NCBI RefSeq assembly: GCF_001653235.2
Contig: NC_035796.1
Coordinates: 1,116,001-1,180,000, forward strand
Direction: 5' to 3'
DNA length: 64,000 nt
Source of the DNA: Pochonia chlamydosporia 170
Taxonomy: Eukaryota > Ascomycota > Sordariomycetes > Hypocreales > Clavicipitaceae
The notes beneath the pieces were generated by a model. That model saw nothing but the letters and a program-made list of their open reading frames with translations. It was not told the DNA's origin and made no database searches. The position numbers and the translations under genes were made by a program. The stretch's first letter is position 1, and every line of letters begins with the position of its first letter. Positions 43,667 to 54,545 of the stretch are shown here, in pieces.

Positions 43667-44579
43667 GCACCTAGGACATCTACCAACAACCCAGCACGTC
43701 GAGCTCCCTGCGCGCCAGCTTCCGTCATCTTCCACTCTACCAATACCTTATACTCTACCAATATCTGATAGACGATGCATAGAACTCGGGGCAATATCGG
43801 ACTCGCGAAGACCAAATCTTTACCTCCGCCAAAGATGGACACAGCCCATAGAATCCCTTGTGCAACGACTGAGAAACCATTCGCTGAGGTCTCGGGGCAG
43901 CTACGCTGATGCTCGATCCGACTCTACCAATATGCCGGTTTTGCGGCACCACGGGAGAATATTCCGAGCGTTACGACGGAGCGACCATGACTTGATGGAT
44001 TTCGACCAACATCAGGATGTAGTGAGGATACCGCCGACATTAGTCAAGGCACCTGCTGAGACACCGCCGTTGGGCAATCAGACACCGTCCAGTGCTTCGA
44101 GCACTCTCACACACTATCATCAATTCCAGGCAGCAGCACTACAGCCGGAAAGTCAAGTACCACCAACTACAGCTCACATTACCTCAATGCGAATAATTAC
44201 GGAGGTTGCTGAGACCCACAGTCACGGCCCCCTGGTTGAGGTTGATTCAAAACCTGATCTGGGTTGTGACGATCTCGACCTCGATGAAGGGTACGGCGAT
44301 GGAACTGACGACTTTGCATGGACAAACGATGGCCGCAGTCTCATTCAGAGTCTTGCCAACCATGCTCGGAAGAGTGGAGCTTTAAAGTACAGAACATCTG
44401 CAGAGGCTGCGATGGAGTGCTCTCAAATTGTGCACAAGGTTCCTCGGATGCGGAGGCGGCGACACAAGAAGAACCAGACAAGACTCCGAGCATCCTCTAC
44501 AGCAAGCACCTGCGCATTTGACAGCCAAAACTTCACCTCCAGTATTGGTGTCAATGAAAGGGTCCAATTGGATTCCTGA
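43611..44579 (+). CDS. Uncharacterised 322-aa protein
   Basis: An uninterrupted frame starting MEHRDLWPGREPEPEPEPE, where four GAACCC-like units code for Glu-Pro repeats. No domain is recognised. An acidic patch (DDLDLDEGYGDGTDDF, about residues 222-237) is followed by a helix-like DGRSLIQSLANHARKSGALK and a basic patch (MRRRRHKKNQTRLR, about 283-296) that could be a nuclear-localisation signal. A C/T-rich leader precedes the gene and A/T-rich DNA follows it, which supports a real transcript. The product is mostly hydrophilic with no signal peptide or membrane segment. A fungal-specific regulator is possible but not shown. Confidence 0.6.
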   Translation: MEHRDLWPGREPEPEPEPEHLGHLPTTQHVELPARQLPSSSTLPIPYTLPISDRRCIELGAISDSRRPNLYLRQRWTQPIESLVQRLRNHSLRSRGSYADARSDSTNMPVLRHHGRIFRALRRSDHDLMDFDQHQDVVRIPPTLVKAPAETPPLGNQTPSSASSTLTHYHQFQAAALQPESQVPPTTAHITSMRIITEVAETHSHGPLVEVDSKPDLGCDDLDLDEGYGDGTDDFAWTNDGRSLIQSLANHARKSGALKYRTSAEAAMECSQIVHKVPRMRRRRHKKNQTRLRASSTASTCAFDSQNFTSSIGVNERVQLDS

Positions 44580-45262
44580 GACAGTACCGTACAACTCTAC
44601 ATGACTTTATATACCCCAGCCCCCTTGGGCATTCACAACTCTTGTCGTTATTACCACCCTGAACCCCATGATGGTCTATTGTAGGCGACATGATGGACGC
44701 CATCGCCGTCATTTTGGTTATATTATATTTTCCTATTCCGGATAATTCATGTTCCATACCCCGAGCAACGGAGTTGAAGCGTTGCCGCAACGTCCCCCGG
44801 TTTTCTTTGTCTCTTTTTCTCCTGTGTTTTGTATTTTTGTTTGTTTACTTTGTTATACTATTTGCCCTCTAAACTTTTCGTTATCTCATACCAAGCTTTC
44901 GGGAGAAGGCGAACTCTGGCGGTATTATACAAGGCGTTGATGGCGTATTTGCTTGTCGAAAAGCGGTGACCCTCCGTGCCAGGAGTGGACGTGACGTGGG
45001 TTGTTGGGTTGTTGGCTCAGTGCTAGATACGCCGAGTCAGTTGCATTCTCGGGTATGGGGTCCGGCTGGTGTACACTATGTTTATCACGTTGAGCAGAAT
45101 AGATAATGGTCATGGCTCTGGCTCTGGCTCCTCCGTACGTTGCAAGAAAAAGGTGGCTCAGCGTGAGCAATGCGAGTTTGGCCGAGATGGTCCTTCCAAT
45201 CATGAGTGGGCCAAGACGGGAGTTTGGGCCAGTTGAGTAGCCATCCTTGACTGTGCAGGTCA

Positions 45263-45273
45263 GTACGGAGTAC
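45263..45273. repeat. Dispersed 11-mer GTACGGAGTAC
   Basis: Exact copy of the dispersed 11-mer, reverse orientation. Confidence 0.75.
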
Positions 45274-45436
45274 AAACCAGCAAGACCTGGGGAGGACCGG
45301 AGGACCGTACTAGCAGTGAAGCATCGTGCCGTGGAAACGATGAGTCGAGTTTTGGTCTGGTCTGGTGGAATCTGAAGGTGGGTGGGACTTGATGGTGGTG
45401 GGACTGGCGCTTGAGCCATGAGACTTCAGATATCGG

Positions 45437-45535
45437 GGGACGGCAATGGCAAAGGCAAAGGGAAGGGCCACAGGTACCGGCACAGGCACATGCGCAGGCA
45501 CAGGCAAAAGCACGAGCATGAGCATGAGCAGAGGA
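45437..45535. repeat. GGCA/GGCACA low-complexity stretch
   Basis: Degenerate GGCAAA, GGCACA and GAGCAT units over about 100 bp. It generates artefactual Cys/Ala/Pro frames on the minus strand. Confidence 0.75.
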
Positions 45536-48500
45536 CCCAACAGGAACTTGAACGTTCAATGTTCACCAGTTGAGACCTCAAAATCGCCTTGAGCCTGCAT
45601 GTACGCAACTGTTCATTGAACTGAGGGGCGGAGAAGGCACGACTTGTGGAAGCGAGAAAACAGGAAAGAGGTCTGGTCAGGTTCGATGACCAGGAAGGAA
45701 GGAAGGACCTTGCACGAGGCATCTCCTACCCCTCAAGCGGCTGCGGCGGTTGAAATGGGATGTGGGATATCCCTGTTCTGTTCTATTCTGTTCTGTTCCG
45801 TCTGTACTCTACAATGTCAAGTCAGGTAGCCGTCAACAATTGAACTCTCACAGCCACATGCAGACAGAAATACTCCAGGCTCTAGGCACCAGTCTTTCAT
45901 GACGCCTCAACGAGACAGTCGAAATGTACTGTACTTACTCCAGACCTCAATCTACCTACTTGTTGTACTTGTCCTCTGTGTGTCTCAAGCGTGTCCAAGT
46001 CTTGGCCCAGGTTGAAGACGAGGACGAGGTCGAGGTCAAGTTCAAACTCGGCCTTTTTGCGCTTAGATGACAGAACCGCCATCAACTTCCAACTTGACAA
46101 CCCATTCCGGTGCCTGTGCACGTCAGCGCAAGCACAAATTCAGTAAGTAAGTCGATGCCAACATAGCAAAAGAGATGATCTCGAGTTCGACTGCTTGCCA
46201 TAGCCGAGCCACTGCCTGGCCTAACAGCTATGAAAAGGCCAGAGTCGAAGGCCAACAACACGCAAGAACAACTGTTGAACAGCTCTGATACCTGTCATCC
46301 AGATTTCGCCTAACATGGAGTCAATAGCACGCCATATCCATGTTCCCCACGAAGTTGAGCCTTACCATGATGTCCAGCTGTGTGTCAAGCATGTCATTGT
46401 TAGGAGCAGGGCAGAAGAGTGAACCCACGAACCAACATCGCTTCGCTAGGCCGCCACTCGCGAGAAATTCGATATGCAATGAGGTCCATGCTTATCGTAT
46501 CTGGTACACACTGTACAGGGTGATGGTCAAGTCAAGCAGCATCGACGAGTCATCCCTACATGACACGGTACTTGAGTGCAGCCAACATGAGTGAGTGAGC
46601 AGGCAGGCAGCCCAACATGCAGTTGGCCAATTTTATGCAGACAACGGCTTTTTTGCAAGAACCTAGAGCCAGGGCATCTCGAAAGCAATAAACACACCCC
46701 CGGTCAGCACTCTATCAGCGTCCGCATACCGGTTTCCTCACGTGTTTCGTTGTGATGTGTGGTGTTTCGCCGTGTTGGGGAAGAGGAGTGAGCGTCATCG
46801 CCAATCTCCGCCCGCACAGTTTTGGCCAACTGCAAATCTCGAGATCTCCATCCGTCTTCATGGTTACACCACTCGCTTAGCCTGGTCATGGATCTGGGGG
46901 CTGTGAATGGGGTTTTGGGCACTTGAAGCATGGGGTTTTTTCATGGGTTTTTTTTTTCGTCTTCAATTTCTGCCAGACCATACAGGCATATCCTGGAGAG
47001 GGCCCGCGATACATTATCGGCCTTTTTTTTTTTCTTAATCCGCGCCGTTACGAAGAGTTCAACTCATGCAACCAGCCATGGCCACTTGACATCATAATTC
47101 GGCCAGGGTTCTGCGGCTGGGCATGGTTATCAACATGGACTTTCCGTCACGTTACAATCTCCAGAGTGGGCAAATACCAGGGTTCGATAGTTGGACATTC
47201 TTTCTTGCTTGCCCTTGCTGCCATCGAAATCTTGTTAGTTGGGGCTGTTGTCACCGCCTGTCAAACCCGTCAAACGAAATCACACTTGTTATTAGAAACC
47301 CCATCTGTCCATAACCATCCCGTCACCATCCATGCTCCCCATGCTTCCTTTGTCCTCGCATAACTATCACACTACCTGACACCAGCTGTTGACTTGGCAA
47401 TCGACATTCGTCGCTGAAACACGTGGGGCAAGACGTTGGTTGGCTTGTACTTTTGGTGGTTCTCGGGTCCGTCTTGGCAAATCTGTACTTCCCAGATGTT
47501 GTTGTCTCAAAGCTTGCACCATTTTTGGACTTGCAGCATGTACCTCGCCTCGACTTCCAAGCTCCGGTTGAACGATGGCCAGATGGAGTTTCCGCATAAC
47601 CGTCCTGCACCAACCAGAGGCGCGGTGAGCCATGGCGTACAAGATCCAACTGCACACTGCTGCGCAAAACACAAAACACATACGTTGGGTCAGGAGAAGA
47701 CATGTACCATTAACGTCATCGTCGTTACAGTATTGTTGCCATCACCTTCTCTAATTTCCGAATAGCTACAGTTCTCTAGTAGCTTCCTCGAAGCTTCCAT
47801 TTGGAAACAGGCTGAGCCGATACAGCCTCATCCCCAAGAAGGAGCCCCGTCACGAGCCATGCTTTCGGGAATTGCAGAGCTCATAACGGCCAGAGCATCC
47901 ATGTCTCTGTTTCATTTTGGTTTCTGGTTTTTTTTTCTCCCCCCTCCATGGGAATTGGGGAGAAACCTGGTGCGGAAAAACTGAGCTCAGCTTCACTCGC
48001 GCGCGCACGAGCTGTCCTTGGATCTTTGCACCACACGACATGGTGGCTCCGGAACTGGGCCAACTGATGACCCTGCCCGTCAATCAATGCATTGTGGACT
48101 CGCCAGTAATTTCCCAGTCGATGCCGCATCTCAGTGGGGATCGCGGCGGAATTTCCCTCTAATAATACTTTTCCAACCTTGAGCATCGCAAGGTGTTGTG
48201 ATGCACCAACGAAGGGGAACGGGGGGTTGATGTTTTCTGCTCGGAACCTCCACAAGCGCCAGCCATATTGTACCGCAGAACCATGCACCATCAAGCACAT
48301 ACACCCATCATCATTCATGTATGAACCGCAATGGCTGCCGTTGTGGAGCCCAGTCTAGTCAAAGTTGGTGGTTAGAACTTGGTCTTTGCGTGTTCAAGTC
48401 GAACAACGACTGGAATGCGCAGCGCTATGTTCCCACATTCCAAGACCTACCTCTTCTTGTGAATGCCCCGAATAACAACTCTTGGCCCAAGATCGGTTGC

Positions 48501-48926
48501 TAGCTGATCGATGCCCCGTTGCCGGGTGCTCTCATGAGCCAATTGTTGATACAGGATGTGATATGGCCAACAAGCTTTGGTTGCCCTCGGGCCAAGCCAT
48601 TTTGACAGCTTCGGCCCACGACGGGAACTCCCATATTCCACTTCTTCCCAGCACCTTCATACATTTCTACCCTTTTCTCTCCTCTTACTTCCTCTAAATC
48701 ATTGAAATAAAATTCTTCTTTCAACTGTTCGAGTTTCAAAAGGAAGCAAGCCGGTAACCTTGTGCCACATGGCATGACCTTTGTTTATATTGAGTGGCGA
48801 ACAGTCTTATATGCCAGATACACAATATCTCGTCATTATTTGCACACCATAACAAACAAACAAAATTACCATTTTGGTTGTCGACAAAGTCATCTACAAA
48901 CATAAAACAAGTCCGCTCTGGTCAAG

Positions 48927-50726
48927 ATGGCCTTTTGGACTGTTCCATACAGAGCAGAGGCCGTCGACACAAATAGAGATCCCAGCATGTACTGGGAGGA
49001 TATAAACAGCGCCAGCACTGACGACGTCCACAATGATTTCTTTGGCCAATTTGTCGATTTTGATGCCGATGGTGCTGTTACCACAACTGCTGACAATGAC
49101 TTCAACTCGGTAGCAACCACGATGCCCGGTATGGCACAATCCATGCTCCTGATGGGAAGCCACCATGCGGCGCCAACGCTGGAAAGCGCGGTATCTTCGG
49201 GCGTGTCTTCTGCTGATGAGTTTGACTTCCTCTCCAGCAGCTCTCATATTGGCGCAGCTGCCTCAGCTGCCAGTCATGAAATAGATCCCAAGGATCTTGC
49301 ACTGAGCGCGGACGAGGCACTAGTTCATGGGTCTCAGCAACAGTTTGACTATCTTGGCCGAGGGTCCATGTCAGAGGCAGATCTCACTCGCCTTGAGAGT
49401 ATCTCTCTCCATTCTCCACAGAAACATCAGAATACAATCTCCTCGGATCCTCCGTCGCCAAAGGCCCCCAATACCGAAGGCCGCAAGCCCAAGAAGTTTG
49501 TAGCGGCCTTGTCCTCTACCATCAAAAAGGCAACAAATCTGCGAAAGAATAAGAAGAATGCCACGACACAGCGACCAGGTTCGCCATCACAAGACCAACC
49601 ACAGCCTCTCAAGGTGCCCAAGCAGAGACGGGGGAGAGGTCGGGCCGTCACACAGGGAAACCTCCCTGTATCACCTCCTCTTCAGCAACAAGAACAAGTT
49701 GCTGGTCATTTCATCCATGGCCAGTGTGATGACCCCTTCAATGACGGCACTCTCCTGCCCCCTAATGGAATAAATCTTCAATATTACGGACAAGTTGCTC
49801 CAGATACGCCGGTAGAATCACCAGGCGTGAAGAGCGAGCCAGGCCAGGGCCATTTTCAAGTCGATCCAACATGGCAGCAACACCAACATCAACAACATCA
49901 CCAGCAAATGCATTGGACTGGCACCGGAGGAGAGTACGTAACTAGCCAAGAAGCAGGCTGGTGGACACCAAACATGATGACCCAGGGGCCAAACGAGTTC
50001 TCTCACCACCAGAGAAGCGCCAGTGTTCACGTAATGGGCAACACCCAACAACACTCTGGCATGGCATACGACTACGGCAGCGCTATCACTGACACCAGCA
50101 CTGGCGGACTCATGATTCATATGCCCCAACCACGAGGCTCTCAATCAGCCGTGGTCAACGACCTGACCGTCAATGCCCAAAACTTCCTCCCACCACCTCC
50201 GCCTCCCCAGTCAGCAGTCCAAAAGGCTCCAGCCTCGGAGAGGGCTCACCGTCCTCCCAAGGCAAAATCCTCCGGAGCAAGACACATGTCCTGCTCCCCC
50301 GTTCGAAAGCAACGCGGACCATCATCCTCTCCCACGCCTCCAGATCAGTCCGCCGTCCCGCGTTCCCGCCACAGCTCAGGCGCATCCGTCTCCTCCATGA
50401 GAAGCACGTCCGGTCGTCTCCCAGCCAGCATGCCCGGCACACCATGCAGCGTGCGCAAGCGCCGGTCCCGCGACATCAGCGGTTCCAACAGCGGTATATC
50501 CCTGGGCGGCGGTGACTCAGGCGGCATTGGCTTCGTCAACTTCACCCCCAATGATGGCGGTGTGCTCATGACAGGCGTAGCACCGAGCGGAAGCTCCAAG
50601 ACAAAGGCGCGCCGTGAGAAGGAAGCCCAAGACAGACGAAGACGTCTCAGCGAGGCTGCTATCAAGGCTGTTGCTGCTGCAGGAGGAGATGTTGACAAGC
50701 TGATAGAACAGGGGTTCTCTTTTTAA
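48927..50726 (+). CDS. wetA: Developmental regulator WetA (spore maturation)
   Basis: A single uninterrupted exon encodes 599 aa. Both ends carry the blocks I know as diagnostic of WetA. The N-terminus has MYWEDINS and DDVHNDFFGQFVDFD (residues about 21-46). The C-terminus has GFVNFTPNDGGVLMTGVAPS, then SSKTKARREKEAQDRRRRLS and a last helix AAIKAVAAAGGDVDKLIEQG. The middle is low-complexity (Ser, Gln, Pro, His) with two basic patches (RKPKKF, KQRRGRGR) that fit nuclear import. In Aspergillus, WetA acts after BrlA and AbaA, controlling conidial wall maturation, trehalose storage and dormancy; in other ascomycetes it also affects spore maturity. The start is supported by an A at -3 (AAGATGG). 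The long upstream region is typical of conidiation regulators. Confidence 0.93.
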   Translation: MAFWTVPYRAEAVDTNRDPSMYWEDINSASTDDVHNDFFGQFVDFDADGAVTTTADNDFNSVATTMPGMAQSMLLMGSHHAAPTLESAVSSGVSSADEFDFLSSSSHIGAAASAASHEIDPKDLALSADEALVHGSQQQFDYLGRGSMSEADLTRLESISLHSPQKHQNTISSDPPSPKAPNTEGRKPKKFVAALSSTIKKATNLRKNKKNATTQRPGSPSQDQPQPLKVPKQRRGRGRAVTQGNLPVSPPLQQQEQVAGHFIHGQCDDPFNDGTLLPPNGINLQYYGQVAPDTPVESPGVKSEPGQGHFQVDPTWQQHQHQQHHQQMHWTGTGGEYVTSQEAGWWTPNMMTQGPNEFSHHQRSASVHVMGNTQQHSGMAYDYGSAITDTSTGGLMIHMPQPRGSQSAVVNDLTVNAQNFLPPPPPPQSAVQKAPASERAHRPPKAKSSGARHMSCSPVRKQRGPSSSPTPPDQSAVPRSRHSSGASVSSMRSTSGRLPASMPGTPCSVRKRRSRDISGSNSGISLGGGDSGGIGFVNFTPNDGGVLMTGVAPSGSSKTKARREKEAQDRRRRLSEAAIKAVAAAGGDVDKLIEQGFSF

Positions 50727-52210
50727 TTTAATAAGCCGAGTTATGCCTATGAAATAATTACGGACGCATTTTCACAGCGACAGGCGTCACTTGATACTAC
50801 TAGGCGTTGAGGAGCAAACCAAAAAGCACCAAAAACAACAAAAAGCTATATTGTGCATCTTGCTTGAAGTCTTAGCCACTGGGCAGTCCCACAGCCTGAT
50901 GTTGGACACGTATTTCAACCACATTTCCAATTTCTTTTCTTACCTTCCCCTACTTACTCGTACTAGTACGAGAAACAAGGGCAAAACCATTGTACCAATC
51001 TGTACCCTCCCCGGGAACTTTTCTTTTTTTCTTCTTCTTTTTTTCTTAGCCTTTGAAACCAGGTGGGACGCGGAGTCATTTCTTCCTTTTAGCGGTTTGC
51101 AGATGGTGATGAGAAGCAAGTCATGACGATGAGATAACAGTCTCTTGTATGAGTAACTTGGTTATGGGTATACACTTAATATTTACAATTACATTACGTC
51201 CTTGTTTCGTTTGTTGTGAAGGTCTCTTTGTATCAAAACTGTATTACTTGTCTCCTAGATATATAGCTTAATTGATACCGATGGGAAGATTATGTACCTA
51301 GGTAGATCAATATAAATAAATAATCGACTTTGATCATAAACTTCATAGTTCGAGTACTGAGACTGATCCACGAGAACTGGAGTGTTGAGGAATATGAGCC
51401 TTTTCAATGACACGCCTGGGCATCACGTTAGAGTGTAAAAGTAGCTCACTGATTTCCAAGTCACCATTCACTCCACTGCCATTAACAAGGATGGATAGAT
51501 AGATAGTGCTTCAAGACTATGGTGTATACAGCTAGAGTCTACTTCCCCAACCTAGGTCCCTCGTTCTTCCACTTTATGCTCATCGTAAAATAGTCCTTAC
51601 CAACCAAATCCAGCTGGTCAAGCACGAAATCAGAGCCAATGCTGCAGACAATTCCCTCCCAATATATGTACACTCGCATGAAAGAGTAGGTTTTCAATAA
51701 AAGGAAAAAAGTAAAGGTCGTGGGGGGGAGTGTGGGGGATAGCCAAGACCATCGTTTCATGGTGCAGTGTCTATTACAACCCGTTTCCACATAATCATCA
51801 TAGACGCCATCATGCCTTCCCTGGCAAGCCAAAAACAGTAAAAGGAAAATAAAGAAAAAGGGACAGTATGATATGTGTGGCAAGGAGCAAAAAGTTCCAA
51901 CATTTCGTACCCCCTCTCTGCGTATTGGGTCCACGCATCTTGAGCTGGAGTTTATCTCGGCGGCTTGCGAGCATGCAGTCCCAACGTGTCAGATCGATGT
52001 CTATTCGTGGACTATCCAATGGCCATTATCGAGGTCAACATAAAAATGATTGCCGTTGCACGTATTCATGAGCCAGCCACCGGTAGTGTAGGTTGGTGTA
52101 ATAGTGAAGAGGGAAAAAAAATTCAAACGCTGTTAGGTGCGAATAAGTGAGAAGCAGTTGGGAGTAAAGCCCAACGTGACTAGACTCGGGACAAGGTTTT
52201 CCGTATTAAT
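50727..52210. other. Intergenic DNA between convergent wetA and FLC genes
   Basis: The 3' flanks of two convergent genes. A/T-rich with pyrimidine runs (51,020-51,050), a short GATA microsatellite (51,490-51,506) and one dispersed palindrome. No gene is seen; a 131-codon minus frame at 51,539-51,934 has no support. Confidence 0.45.
51294..51304. repeat. Dispersed palindrome core GTACCTAGGTA
   Basis: Copy of the TACCTAGGTA core in the wetA 3' flank. Confidence 0.7.
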
Positions 52211-54545
52211 TTAGTCATAGCCTGCGCCACGTTGCCAAGGGCTGTATTGGTGCTAGTTAGATACACTTCTTACTTGTTTATATCCATGACAAAGGACAAA
52301 CTTACCTAGACGCGTTTTGTGATCGGTATCCTGGAGCTGGACTTGAGCTGTTGTTGGATCGCTGTGCCATGGCAGATCCGCTCCGGTTGTAGGGGCTCGG
52401 TGATGCTGAGCGGAACGGACTCTCTGGTCGTTGTCCTGCAGGGAAAAGTGGCATGGACGGGTTGACAGGAGAGCGAGGTCCATGCTGTCCATGGAAAGAG
52501 TGTTGCGAAGCGGCGGCAGAAGGATTCTGGCCGGCAGCACGGCGTCGAAGGTCGTCGGATGAAAGAGACTCGTTGTCGTCCTCCAAGTCCAGGTGAGACT
52601 TGTATCCTCCAGCCTTGTCACCTCGGGCGGTAGCGGCCAGAGCATCCAGCTCAGTGGTGGTGGTCAGGTGCGTCTGAGACTTCATAAACGAAGCTCGGTC
52701 GTCGGCCATGTACTGGTAGCGAGCATCAGGGTTCTTTCGGAAAAAGGAGATAGTAGTAGAAATAATAACCATGAGGAGCAAGACGAGTGCGAAAACAGCG
52801 TTTAGGACGAAGAGGACCACGCCAACGACTCCGACAACCAGCTGAGGAGCCCCAAATACGTTAGAGAAGATCAACAAGAAGATTGCGTTGAGGAAATTGA
52901 CAACGCAAATCGCAATATTGAACGAGTTTGTGGGCTTGTCCATCCAAGGTCGAAGAACCGATGCAGCAATAAGAGCAGCAGCCTCAATAATGACGAACCC
53001 AACAGCCTGTGCTACTCCGCTCTTCTGAGCAAAGGCGACGAACATGGCCTTGACCAAAGTGTACGCTAAAACCGGAACAATGAAGTAGTAGGCAGAAGCA
53101 CGGAACTGAATGTAGAGGAAACCCCATTTGTTGAGGCACTGAGGGTCAGAAAACAGGATATAAGCAGGGTTGCGGTGCATGGCTACAGAGCGGCGAGCGA
53201 TGCGGATAACCTTGCTTGCACCCCAGCCCAGCGTAGCGGCCAGCCCAAAGAAGAAGAAAACAGCGAGAACAACCTCAGCAGGCGAGTCGACCTGAGTGAA
53301 CTCCCAAAGACAAAGGATCGCCATCTGGGGGAATCCAATAAGAGCAACACGGAAGAGAATGCCCTTCAAGACGGTGAACCAGCCATTTCTGAACTCGAGG
53401 AAGGTGTCGCTGTCAATCCACTTTTGCTTCACAGCCAGCTCACACAAACCCTTGAAGCTGGCAACTGCGAGCATGGTGAACACGACGAAGATGCAGAAGA
53501 AGGTCAGGCCAGTCATGAACAAGTTGGTGGTTTCAATCTTGGAGCGGAATGCTACACGCTGAATGCCATAGACAATATATGCACCAGACGAGGTCATGAT
53601 ATTGCCACGCTTCATGAGGTTGGTGGCGGCAGCGATTATGGGCTTCGGCATCATGGCAGCGCCACGTCTGAAAAGGTCCAGACCATGGCCAGCGAATTCC
53701 AGGCCACGCTTCTCAACCTGGACGGAGACCGTGGTGAGAGTATCGAAAATGGTTGACGGAGTGCCGCCAGTAGACCGCTGATACCAAGTGAAAATGCTCT
53801 GCATGAATCCGACTTTGATGATGCCCATAGACCACTGGAAATCCTGTGTCCAGGACTGAACGATAGGAGGCAAGTGAACACCAGTAAGACCGAGAATGGC
53901 CTGTCCCTGGAAGTAGCCGAAGAGCGAGAGCGAGTTAGCTGCAACGTGAGCGGCGGTGTTGGAGTGACCCAGACCGTTGACGATGGCGGAGGAAATCAAG
54001 GCAAGGCCAGCGATGATAGCAGTGGCCCACTTGACACCCAGCAAGTCAACAGTCTTTCCATTGGAGATATCAGCCTCCACACAGGCAATACTTCGAGGGT
54101 TGTCGGTCTTGGTCAAGTTGATCTGAACACGAACGGTGGCATCCAAATCGGGAATGCTGTAGGCGATACCCGGAATTTGCTTGGCGGCGTCCGACGGCAC
54201 GTTCAAGTTGAAGGCGAAGGGAATCTTTCCAGCAACCATGGGGCACAAACCACCAAGCTTCATTTCGCAAGGGTCAACAGTCTTTCTCAAGAAGGTGTAA
54301 CCGTAGGCGGAGATGGCGAGATCGAAAAGGACAAATCCTTGTACAGATGAGGTGGCGACCACTTCAACCGTGGCGGAATTGTTGCTTGGTGTGTAAACAA
54401 CATTGAAAAGACTGGCCGTGAAACTGGAGTCGTCCTGGCAGTTATTAAGAGAGTTGGAGACGAGCATATTCTCGCCAGTTACTGGCGACAGCATCGTGGC
54501 CATGGAGGCCAGGACCAGAAGCGGTGCCTTCAGAAGCGACCGCAT
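52211..54545 (-). CDS. FLC-type TRP-like ion channel / flavin carrier protein
   Basis: Two exons (54545-52306, 52241-52211) encode 756 aa. Without splicing the frame stops at 52302-52304 after QNASR, but that TAA lies in a GTAAGT donor. The 64-nt intron has a CTAAC branch site and a TACAG acceptor, and gives the family-like end SSPWQRGAGYD. A signal peptide (MRSLLKAPLLVLASMATMLS) precedes an ML-like lumenal domain with paired Cys (CEMKLGGLC). About nine hydrophobic helices follow from residue 170, as in the TRP-like Pkd2/FLC family, then a Ser/Pro-rich cytosolic tail. In yeast, Flc proteins affect FAD import into the ER, Ca2+ release and wall integrity; here the location is ER or plasma membrane by family. 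No neighbouring partner is evident. Confidence 0.92.

Larger units (their letters stand above)
44580..48926. other. 4.3-kb interval upstream of wetA
   Basis: No gene is seen. It includes GGCA-rich low complexity (45,437-45,535), a copy of the dispersed 11-mer (45,263), poly-T runs near 46,950 and 47,020, and the wetA promoter. A CATTCC hexamer at 48,436-48,441 fits the AbaA recognition sequence CATTCY known to act on wetA in Aspergillus, but one hexamer is weak evidence. Confidence 0.45.

Noticed and set aside
45260..45722. Ala/Cys/Pro-rich minus-strand frames
   Set aside because: Generated by the GGCA repeat stretch.
53175..54350. Long plus-strand frames of 193 and 158 codons
   Set aside because: Antisense shadows of the FLC coding sequence.
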